Source of the DNA: Kiritimatiellales bacterium
GTDB lineage: Bacteria > Verrucomicrobiota > Kiritimatiellia > Kiritimatiellales > Pontiellaceae
Assembly (NCBI GenBank): GCA_030630445.1
Contig: DAOVNC010000242.1
Location: forward strand, 1-5,817
Direction: 5' to 3'
Length of the DNA: 5,817 bases
Positions within the stretch are counted from its first letter, which is position 1, and each line of letters opens with the position of its first letter. Under the pieces are notes generated by a model, which worked only from the letters and a program-made list of their open reading frames with translations, searched no databases and was not told the origin of the DNA. Both the position numbers and the translations under genes were made by a program. Positions 1 to 5,681 of this stretch are shown in pieces.

Positions 1-1644
1 CCCGCCGTGCTGGGTCGTGTTTGCGCTCGCCCGTGCGAGTCGGAATGCCGCCATGGATGGGATGGTCTTGGCGACCCGGTTGCGATCTGCTTTTCGAAGC
101 GTTCGTCCGCCGACTTCAAGCAACAGGACCTAGTCGTTATGGACAAATGGTTTTCGGACTCCGGCAAACGAGTCGCCGTCGTCGGCTCCGGCGTGGCCGG
201 ACTAACCGCCGCCCGCCAACTTGCGTTGCTCGGCCACAAAGTAACCGTCTATGAAAAGCACCACACACCCGGCGGCATGATGAACCAGGGCATTCCGGCT
301 TTCCGCCTACCGCGCGAGATCATCGCCAAAGAAGTCGAGCAGATCACCGCCCTCGGCGTTGAAATTGTCTGCAACACCGAGATTGGAAAAACCATCACCC
401 TTTCCGAACTGACCGGGCAAAACGACGCCGTCGTGATGGCGGCGGGTACGCTGCGCCCGAATCTGCTCGACCTGCCGGGCAAGGAACTCGAAGGGATTCG
501 CCACGGCCTCGACTTCCTGCTGGAAGTCAACGATACCGGAACGACGGAAGTCGGCGATAGGGTCGTCGTGATCGGCGGAGGCTTCACCGCCATGGACTGC
601 GCGCGTACGGCACGACGTCTCGGCGCAACGACCGTTCAAATCGAGGAGGAAAAGGCCGACCAGATCGCTTCTGGATCGATCCTTCGTATTCCCAAAGGCA
701 ACGTAGGGGTCTGGTACCGCCGCTCGGTCGATGAAATGCTCGTCACCCCCGGCGAACTCGAAGAGCTGGAACACGAGCATATCCCGCTCGAAACGATGGT
801 GAGTCCAAAGGCTTATATTGGCGAAAACGGCAAGGTTACGGCCATGCGATTTGTTCGTACCGAACTGGGCGAACCCGATGCCAGCGGACGCCGCCGTCCG
901 GTCGATATTGCCGGAAGCGAGTTCGAACTTCCGGTCGATACGGTGCTGTTGGCCACCGGCCAGTTCCCCGATACGACATGGATCGACGAGACGCTCAAGA
1001 GTGAGTTGGTCGAAGAAGATGGCTGGCTCAAAAGCGGAACCGCCTTTGCTACCGAGCGCGACAAGATATTTGCCGCGGGCGACTTTTCCACCGGTGCCAG
1101 CTCACTCATCCAGGCCATCGGCCATGCCAAGGACTGCGTCCGCACGGTCGACGAGTTCCTAACCGGCAAGGTACGTATAAAGGATTTTGCAAAGATCGAG
1201 GATGTGACCGGGTCCGGCCGCATCCGCGAGATGGATGCGGTTCCCCTCCAACCCATGCCGACCATCGGCCTCGAAGCGCGCGACCTACCGACCGAGGTCG
1301 AACTGGGCTTCGGCGAAGAGACCTCGGTCGACGAGGCACAGCGTTGCTACCAGTGCCACTACAAGTACGAGATCGATTCCGACAAATGCATCTACTGCGA
1401 CTGGTGCGTGAAGGCCAAGCCGCGCCCAGACTGCATCCTGAAGGTGAAGGAACTCAAGTACGACAACGAAGGCCGTATTGTCGGCTGGGATATCGCCGAA
1501 AAGGCGGACGAGGTCAACCTGATCTGGATTAATCAAGACGACTGCATCCGCTGCGGCGCGTGCGTGGCAGCCTGCCCGGTCGATGCAATCGGCATCCAGA
1601 AGGTTTCCCTCGTGGCGGAACCGGTCGAATCCGTTTTGGAGTAG
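1..1644 (+). CDS. GltD-like FAD/NAD(P) oxidoreductase with C-terminal ferredoxin domain, copy 1 (5' partial)
   Basis: This is a cytoplasmic flavoprotein related to the glutamate synthase small subunit, NfnB and the N-terminal part of dihydropyrimidine dehydrogenase. It is predicted to pass electrons between NAD(P)H, FAD and iron-sulfur clusters. The frame is open from base 1, and Pro-Ala-Val-Leu at the edge matches Pro-Ala-Ile-Leu inside copy 2, so the GTG at 7 is internal and about 75 N-terminal residues are missing. Counting from the codon at 7: C6, C10 and C14 belong to the N-terminal cluster motif (CxxxCxxxC). G60-x-G62-xx-G65 is the FAD dinucleotide fold. GGGFTAMD (190-197) and YRR (237-239) are the NAD(P) site. 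AAGDF (356-360) is the second FAD motif. C447/C450 precede a ferredoxin-like domain with C461, C464, C467, C476 and C513, C516, C519, C523. Relative to copy 2 it carries a 24-residue insertion at 210-234. The physiological partner is unknown, because no gltB-like large subunit is in view. Confidence 0.9.
   Translation, partial: PAVLGRVCARPCESECRHGWDGLGDPVAICFSKRSSADFKQQDLVVMDKWFSDSGKRVAVVGSGVAGLTAARQLALLGHKVTVYEKHHTPGGMMNQGIPAFRLPREIIAKEVEQITALGVEIVCNTEIGKTITLSELTGQNDAVVMAAGTLRPNLLDLPGKELEGIRHGLDFLLEVNDTGTTEVGDRVVVIGGGFTAMDCARTARRLGATTVQIEEEKADQIASGSILRIPKGNVGVWYRRSVDEMLVTPGELEELEHEHIPLETMVSPKAYIGENGKVTAMRFVRTELGEPDASGRRRPVDIAGSEFELPVDTVLLATGQFPDTTWIDETLKSELVEEDGWLKSGTAFATERDKIFAAGDFSTGASSLIQAIGHAKDCVRTVDEFLTGKVRIKDFAKIEDVTGSGRIREMDAVPLQPMPTIGLEARDLPTEVELGFGEETSVDEAQRCYQCHYKYEIDSDKCIYCDWCVKAKPRPDCILKVKELKYDNEGRIVGWDIAEKADEVNLIWINQDDCIRCGACVAACPVDAIGIQKVSLVAEPVESVLE
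1638..1641 (+). promoter_or_regulatory. Shine-Dalgarno GGAG for copy 2, inside the end of copy 1
   Basis: GGAG lies 6 nt before the GTG at 1648 and forms part of the last codons of copy 1 (Leu-Glu-stop). It decides the choice of GTG 1648 as the start of copy 2, since the ATG at 1652 is out of frame. The 3-bp gap between the genes suggests translational coupling. Confidence 0.8.
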
Positions 1645-1647
1645 CCT

Positions 1648-3414
1648 GTGAATGGTGGAAGCCTCAAGGATCTTTTCGCGGCCAAGCGAAAACCCAGGGA
1701 AACAAGGACCTCCCAGCCAGCAACGCCGCGCGACGTTCAATGGGTCGAGAAAAACGTTCCCTGCCAGAAGGCCTGCCCGGCAGGAACCGACATCCCAGCC
1801 TACTTGACCGCCATCGCCAACGGCGATCCTGACGAGGCGTATCGGATCAACCTGCGCGACAACATTTTTCCCGCCATACTGGGTCGCGTCTGCTCGCGCC
1901 CGTGCGAAGCGGCCTGCCGCCACGGCCGGGAGGGTCTCGGCGACTCCGTAGCGATCTGCTTCTCCAAGCGTTCGGCGGCCGACTTCCTGCAACAAAATCT
2001 CGTTGTGCTCGATCCGTGGTTCGAAACCAGCGGCAAGCGGGTTGCCGTGGTGGGCGGCGGCGTAGCCGGATTGGCCACCGCACGCCAGCTTGCACTGTGC
2101 GGGCATGCGGTCGTGGTACACGAAAAACACGACCGTCCCGGCGGAATGCTTAACCAAGGTATTCCGAAGTTTCGACTTCCGAGAAGAATTATCGACCACG
2201 AGATCGAACAAATCAAAGCGCAGGGCGTGGAGATCGTTTGTAATTCATCGATAGGAAAAGAAATCACATTGAGTGCGTTAATGGAGCAATACGATGCCGT
2301 CGTCATGGCGGCGGGAACGTTGGACCCCAACCTGCTCGACCTACCCGGTCGCGAGCTGGAGGGCATCCGCCACGGGCTTGATTTTCTGATGCAGCTCAAT
2401 ACCTTCGGGAAAGCGGACATGGGCGAGCGCGTGATTGTGATCGGCGGCGGATTTACCGCCATGGACTGCGCGCGCACTGCCGTGCGCCTCGGTGCCAACA
2501 CCAAGGTTTGCTATCGGCGCGGCGAAGCCGAAATGCTCGTGACCCCCGGCGAACTCGAAGAGCTAGGGCACGAACAGATTCCGCTTGAATACATGGTGGC
2601 GCCCAAGGCCTACATCGGAACGGACGGGCGCATTTCGGCCATGCGGTTCGTGCGCACGAAACTGGACAACGATCATCGACCGGTCGAGATCGAAGGAAGC
2701 GAATTCGAGGTGCCGGTGGATACCGTTTTGCTGGCCACCGGCCAGTCCGCCGACATGGAGTGGATCGACGAAGCCCTGCGCAACGGCCACGCGAAACTCT
2801 TTTCCGCGGGCGACTTTTCCAAGGGTGCGAGTTCGCTGATCGAGGCCATTGCGGACGGGAAACAGTGCGCGCGGAGCATGGATACGTTCTTGATGGGGGA
2901 GGAACGGCTGACGGAAGTCGTCGTGACCGAGGTCGCGAAAAAGACCGGTCGCACGCTCAAAATGGATGAGATCGCGCGGCAGCCCATGCCATCGGCACCC
3001 CTTTCCCAGCGCGACCTGCCAACGGAGGTGGAGCGAGGATACGATGAAACGGCGGCAGTGGAAGAGGCCAAACGTTGCTACCGCTGCCACTACAAATTCG
3101 AGATCGATCCGGTGAAGTGCATCCTTTGCGACTGGTGCCTCGAGGCCCGTATCCGGCCCGAATGCATCCTACCCCTGAAAACCCTTCAGCAGGATGAGCA
3201 AGGCACCGTCGTCGGCTGGGAGGTTTCGGAGCACCGCCGCGACCGTCGCCGGGTCTGGATCAACGAAGAGGAGTGCATCCGCTGCGGCGCCTGCGTGACG
3301 GCCTGCCCGGTCGATGCAATCACACTACACAAGGTCTCGATTGCATGGACGAAACCAACCTGTCCACCAAGGGTTCCGCCGATCTGCCGCGCAGATCAGG
3401 CAGGTAAAGGCTAA
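1648..3414 (+). CDS. GltD-like FAD/NAD(P) oxidoreductase with C-terminal ferredoxin domain, copy 2
   Basis: This is a 588-residue paralog of the upstream gene, by eye roughly three quarters identical in the shared core. It starts at GTG with GGAG 6 nt upstream. C39 and C43 (CxxxCP) plus C82, C86 and C90 form the GltD-type N-terminal [4Fe-4S] motifs. GGGVAG (136-141) is the FAD fold, with E159 placed to hold the ribose. GGGFTAMD (266-273) and YRR (289-291) mark the NAD(P) site. SAGDF (386-390) is the second FAD motif. C477/C480 are followed by C491, C494, C497, C506 and by C543, C546, C549, C553, which suit two further [4Fe-4S] clusters. About 17 residues present in copy 1 are missing just before SAGDF. 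The last 22 residues (567-588: Pro/Cys/Arg-rich) have no match in copy 1, which ends soon after the same KVS motif, and look like stop-codon read-through. Copies 1 and 2 probably work together, perhaps as a heterodimeric electron-transfer module. A role in glutamate synthesis is unlikely without a large subunit. Confidence 0.9.
   Translation: MNGGSLKDLFAAKRKPRETRTSQPATPRDVQWVEKNVPCQKACPAGTDIPAYLTAIANGDPDEAYRINLRDNIFPAILGRVCSRPCEAACRHGREGLGDSVAICFSKRSAADFLQQNLVVLDPWFETSGKRVAVVGGGVAGLATARQLALCGHAVVVHEKHDRPGGMLNQGIPKFRLPRRIIDHEIEQIKAQGVEIVCNSSIGKEITLSALMEQYDAVVMAAGTLDPNLLDLPGRELEGIRHGLDFLMQLNTFGKADMGERVIVIGGGFTAMDCARTAVRLGANTKVCYRRGEAEMLVTPGELEELGHEQIPLEYMVAPKAYIGTDGRISAMRFVRTKLDNDHRPVEIEGSEFEVPVDTVLLATGQSADMEWIDEALRNGHAKLFSAGDFSKGASSLIEAIADGKQCARSMDTFLMGEERLTEVVVTEVAKKTGRTLKMDEIARQPMPSAPLSQRDLPTEVERGYDETAAVEEAKRCYRCHYKFEIDPVKCILCDWCLEARIRPECILPLKTLQQDEQGTVVGWEVSEHRRDRRRVWINEEECIRCGACVTACPVDAITLHKVSIAWTKPTCPPRVPPICRADQAGKG
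3345..3407 (+). pseudogene. Short overlapping ORF, possible remnant of a Tat-exported protein start
   Basis: This 20-codon ORF overlaps the end of copy 2 in another frame. It starts at ATG 3345, with AAGG (3331-3334) 10 nt upstream, and encodes MDETNLSTKGSADLPRRSGR. The polar N-region ending in Pro-Arg-Arg-Ser resembles the start of a twin-arginine leader, as seen on Rieske or molybdopterin proteins, but a stop follows where Phe-Leu and a hydrophobic stretch would be expected. No other frame continues with a hydrophobic core. If base 3348 were A instead of G, the sequence would read ATGA, a classic stop/start overlap ending copy 2 at residue 566. I infer a lost downstream operon gene. The alternative is a chance ORF, since the RRS codons lie inside a hairpin. 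Confidence 0.3.
3376..3404. other. Strong imperfect hairpin at the 3' end of copy 2
   Basis: GATCTGC (3381-3387) and GCAGATC (3391-3397) form a perfect 7-bp stem around a CGC loop. The stem extends through GCC/GGC (3378-3380 / 3399-3401) and CC/GG with single-base bulges at 3398 and 3402. It lies just before the stop codon of copy 2 (3412-3414). No T-run follows, so it is not a typical intrinsic terminator. It may stabilise the mRNA end, act as a weak terminator, or belong to a repeat. Confidence 0.55.
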
Positions 3415-3677
3415 AAGCTTTAGACCTTGGGCTTTGGGTGGGCAGGGCATCTTTGCATGGTCGTAGTAGCGACGTCGTCCCGAGAAAACGGTACCGGTTC
3501 ACTCCGACCAAGGCTCCGCTTGTGTACGAAGAGAAAGTAAATTGACCGCAACCCGAGTGTCCGTCAAACTGGGGTTACTTCAGCCTGCCCCCATGTGGAA
3601 TTGTGTCGTTCGGACAGGTTGAATAGGCGCAGGTGAGAGGATTGTTTTTTCATTTCAACCACAGACGTTCCGGTGCC
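3415..3677. other. Intergenic gap without a convincing gene
   Basis: This stretch lies between convergent genes, and both 3' ends point into it. No frame shows a recognisable protein. It contains a weak hairpin at 3411-3423 (CTAAA/TTTAG), a palindromic core CGACGTCG at 3470-3477, a possible insertion-sequence end at 3558-3582 and a 7-bp inverted repeat GGTTGAA/TTCAACC (3617-3623 / 3654-3660). None of these is a clear terminator. The mixed content looks like decayed DNA. Confidence 0.5.
3558..3582. repeat. Possible solitary IS3-type terminal inverted repeat
   Basis: The 25-bp stretch begins TGTCCGTCAAACTGGGG and ends TTCA. Read on the minus strand it starts TGAA, followed by a short C-run and GACGGACA. 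That resembles the TGA...CCCC...GGACA style of IS3-family ends as I remember them. No transposase and no partner end are visible in the window, so this would be a relic at best. Confidence 0.2.
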
Positions 3678-4673
3678 TTACCGACAGACAGTACGGAAAC
3701 CCAGGCCCATGTCGGTGTTTGCTGGAGACCCATAAGCCACCATGTAGCAACGTTCCAGATTCGCGTGGTTCCACCAACTGCCACCCCGGTGGGGTCGGCT
3801 ATTTCCCGACGATGATGGATCCCAGCAAAATTCCCAAACATTGCCCGTCATGTCATAAAGTCCATAATTATTCGGAGAGAAAGAACCCACCGGACTTGTA
3901 TAGGGTTTCTTCCCTTTTTTGTAGAATGGATGAAGTCCTAGCGTCGAACTGGTGTCGTAGCCGATGGACTTCTTGCTTTGATAGTTACACTTTGCGTGCT
4001 GAATCGTATCGCCCCAAGGGAATCGCTTGTCGCTAAGTCCGCCACGCGCGGCATATTCCCACTCGGTCTTGGTCGGCAGTCGGTAGCCGTTAGCATCAAC
4101 GTTGCATTTCGGTATCTTTTGTCCGGTTTTGTAGGTCTTATGCCCCACGGTGTAGCAGGGTGTGCGCCCGTCCATTTTGCTGCGGGCATTACACCATTTG
4201 ACGCAATCGTACCAATTTACGGTCTGTACCGGATGGGTTTGAAACTTTCCTTTCCCGCCGTTATCAAAGCCGTACCCATGAGAACGGGCCCAAGCGAAAA
4301 CCCTGTCCCACTCCGCCTTCGTTACTTCATACTTATCCATGTAAAAAGCATCTACAGTCAACGAATAGGCGCCAGCATCAGGGTCGGTTCCACTATTGGT
4401 TCCTTCGGGGATTTGCACCATTCCATCTGGAGTCCACACCCACTCCTTGATAAATCGCAGATCGCTTTCCACGAAAATCGCAGATTTAACCTGAACGATC
4501 TTTCCATCCTCGCGCTTGAGATCCACCTTTCGCAACACGGCATTGTAGCGCACGATTTCAGCCTTGATTGTTCGTCCATCCATCAATGTAAATTCGTGCA
4601 GATCAGCTTTTGCCAGCATGGCTCCGAACAGGGATATCGACAAAGATATAAACTTGATGTGACTAGCTTTCAT
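3678..4673 (-). CDS. Secreted SHD1-like / FGE-like (sulfatase-modifying-factor fold) protein, catalytic cysteines absent
   Basis: This 331-residue protein starts at the ATG at 4671-4673, with AAAGGGG 3 nt upstream. An in-frame TTG 18 nt further out is less likely because it would place extra residues before the signal peptide. Residues 1-23 form a signal peptide (Lys-rich start, hydrophobic core, A-K-A cleavage motif at 21-23), so it is exported. Residues about 24-78 resemble SHD1: F-T-L-x-D-G-R, then a basic V-D-L-K-R-E-D-G-K strand. Residues about 85-331 are an FGE-sulfatase domain, shown by VTKAEW (117-122), HPVQTVNWYDCVKWCNA (147-163), YRLPTKTEWEYAARGG (197-212), PWGD (219-222), NNYGLYDMTGNVWEFCWD (268-285), HRGGSW (295-300) and GFR (325-327). 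In true aerobic FGE two catalytic cysteines follow GGS; here those places hold N302 and E307, with only C309 nearby. Sulfatase maturation is therefore unlikely, and a binding or structural role is more probable. No sulfatase gene is in the window. Confidence 0.88.
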   Translation of the reverse strand: MKASHIKFISLSISLFGAMLAKADLHEFTLMDGRTIKAEIVRYNAVLRKVDLKREDGKIVQVKSAIFVESDLRFIKEWVWTPDGMVQIPEGTNSGTDPDAGAYSLTVDAFYMDKYEVTKAEWDRVFAWARSHGYGFDNGGKGKFQTHPVQTVNWYDCVKWCNARSKMDGRTPCYTVGHKTYKTGQKIPKCNVDANGYRLPTKTEWEYAARGGLSDKRFPWGDTIQHAKCNYQSKKSIGYDTSSTLGLHPFYKKGKKPYTSPVGSFSPNNYGLYDMTGNVWEFCWDPSSSGNSRPHRGGSWWNHANLERCYMVAYGSPANTDMGLGFRTVCR

Positions 4674-4798
4674 AATCCCCTTTCCCCGCAACCTTAATTA
4701 ACAAGTGTAAAAACTTAGCGTTTCCGCTGAATTATGGAAAGAAGAAACCAAACCTGCGCACGCGGGGATTGATGCCCGAGGGATGATCTGCTACAAGC
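4674..4798. promoter_or_regulatory. Divergent intergenic region carrying both 5' ends
   Basis: The minus-strand FGE-like gene and the plus-strand membrane-protein gene start from opposite sides of this 125-bp gap, so promoters in both directions should lie here. It contains an AT-rich core with the palindrome TTAATTAA (4694-4701), which could serve as a -10 region for the minus strand. I find no convincing -35 box at the right spacing. A GAGGGA at 4778-4783 is rather far (about 15 nt) from the plus-strand ATG. The promoter positions are not resolved. Confidence 0.4.
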
Positions 4799-5539
4799 AT
4801 GACCATGGAACCCCCCGCATATCCCGACTTTAGCCTGAAAGCCTGCTACGCAAAGGCATGGAAGGCCTTTGCCAAATGGTGGATCCCCATTTGCTTGATC
4901 GCCGGCGTTTTGATGCTGTTTGAATTCGGCCCGAAGCAACTGGCCAAGGCGGAGTCATCGACCGTGGGCAAAACCATTGCCCAGATTATTGCCGCCTTCG
5001 AGCAAAACGATTTGGAACGGGTCGAGGAACTTGCCATCGAGCTTAACAAAGCCTCCTTGGCCTATGCAAAAATAGTGGTGACCTTCACGCTGTATGCCGC
5101 CCCGATCGTGGCCATTCTAACGATCCTGCTCCTCTGCGCTTCGGTCATGGCCGTCAAGGATCAGCGCATAAGGTATTCACCGGGGCATATCCTTTGGGTT
5201 GCGTTTGCCAACTTGCTTGTGGCGACCGGCAAGGTTCTGCTGTTGTTCCTGTTTCTGCCTCTTGGAATCTATCTCTACATCAAGCTCTACTTTGTCAGTT
5301 TGGCGATGATTGAAGAACAACAGGGTCTGATCGGGGCCATAAAGCGGAGCTGGCACCTCTCCTACGGTCACTTTTGGCCGCTGCTTGGAATAGTCGCCAT
5401 CAACGGCACGCTCCAATTAGCCATGGTTCCGACGCTGGTCGGCCTGGTTCCAGCCAGCGGTTTTGCCAATACCGCCCGCGCCGCAGCCTTCGAGCTTCTG
5501 CGAGCCGGCAAGCCTTTCGCGGATTCCACCCGTTGTTGA
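4799..5539 (+). CDS. Multi-pass membrane protein, YciC/GPDPase_memb/DUF975-like, with aberrant C-terminus
   Basis: This 246-residue inner-membrane protein has no assigned function. Hydrophobic segments lie at about 28-43, 92-118, 131-164 (long enough for two passes) and 193-216. A charged, probably helical stretch at 55-90 separates the first two. The best family clue is residues 163-200: L-Y-F-V-S-L-A-M-I-E-E, then A-I-K-R-S-W-H-L and G-H-F-W. This is the pattern of a conserved Glu near a helix end followed by a basic-Ser-Trp motif, typical of the YciC, GPDPase_memb and DUF975 group. Such proteins usually end with another membrane helix and an L-Y-x-D-x-R type tail. Here the last 26 residues (GFANTARAAAFELLRAGKPF...) are soluble and basic, with no such motif, so the 3' end may have been replaced. 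The start may be ATG 4799 or ATG 4805, as no close Shine-Dalgarno decides it. It is divergent from the FGE-like gene; no operon partner is visible. Confidence 0.75.
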   Translation: MTMEPPAYPDFSLKACYAKAWKAFAKWWIPICLIAGVLMLFEFGPKQLAKAESSTVGKTIAQIIAAFEQNDLERVEELAIELNKASLAYAKIVVTFTLYAAPIVAILTILLLCASVMAVKDQRIRYSPGHILWVAFANLLVATGKVLLLFLFLPLGIYLYIKLYFVSLAMIEEQQGLIGAIKRSWHLSYGHFWPLLGIVAINGTLQLAMVPTLVGLVPASGFANTARAAAFELLRAGKPFADSTRC

Positions 5540-5645
5540 ATGCTCTCAATCGCCGGGCCGGCTTCCCGATAAACCTCACAGTCCTTTCTTTATAAAGCGA
5601 TTATCCTGTGGCACTATGTATCTGTATTTTTTACTGGAGAATAGG
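5540..5645 (+). promoter_or_regulatory. Leader region of the interrupted gene, with a strong RBS
   Basis: The sequence becomes AT-rich after about 5570, as expected for a promoter region. GGAGA (5636-5640) lies 5 nt before ATG 5646, a near-ideal Shine-Dalgarno. A perfect palindrome CTTTATAAAG occurs at 5588-5597 and could be an operator or part of a promoter. TATGTA (5615-5620) is a possible -10 box, but no -35 box sits at the usual distance. GCCGGGCCGGC near 5552-5562 is a compact palindrome without a T-run. Confidence 0.4.
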
Positions 5646-5681
5646 ATGTCTATGGGACGTTTAATGAAACTAAGTTGGTAA
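5646..5681 (+). pseudogene. 5' fragment of an unknown gene, interrupted by an IS-like end
   Basis: The frame MSMGRLMKLSW-stop starts at ATG with GGAGA 5 nt upstream, so translation initiation looks real. The coding signal ends after eleven codons exactly where a GTAA...CAGG sequence typical of an insertion-sequence end begins (5678). The last base of the Trp codon and the TAA stop are supplied by that end. I read this as the start of a once longer gene whose remainder should lie beyond the element, outside the window. The fragment is too short to identify the protein. It could instead be a genuine short leader peptide. Confidence 0.4.

Noticed and set aside
1345..1359. CxxCH (CYQCH in copy 1, CYRCH in copy 2 near 3076-3090) as a heme c site
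   Set aside because: The protein has no signal peptide and the motif sits at the EAxRCxxC position normal for GltD-like proteins, so iron-sulfur or structural cysteines are far more likely than heme c.
1285..2211. Minus-strand open frame of 308 codons
   Set aside because: It lies entirely opposite two well-supported genes, spans their junction and has no recognisable domain. It is a by-product of GC-rich codon use.
1..3414. Canonical glutamate synthase small subunit (gltD)
   Set aside because: The two copies carry extra C-terminal ferredoxin domains, and no large subunit is present in the window.
3460..3492. REP-type palindromic repeat around CGACGTCG
   Set aside because: Only an 8-bp palindrome is visible, and no second copy occurs in the window.
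3617..3660. Terminator between the convergent genes from GGTTGAA/TTCAACC and the nearby T-run
   Set aside because: The stem is only 7 bp with a 30-nt loop, and the T-run lies inside the loop rather than after the stem.
3978..4697. Plus-strand open frame of 239 codons opposite the FGE-like gene
   Set aside because: The minus strand carries clear FGE motifs over the same bases, and the plus frame has no family features.
5609..5624. Sigma-54 promoter (TGGCAC at 5609-5614)
   Set aside because: The -24 half fits, but the -12 half reads ATCT instead of TTGC at the required spacing.
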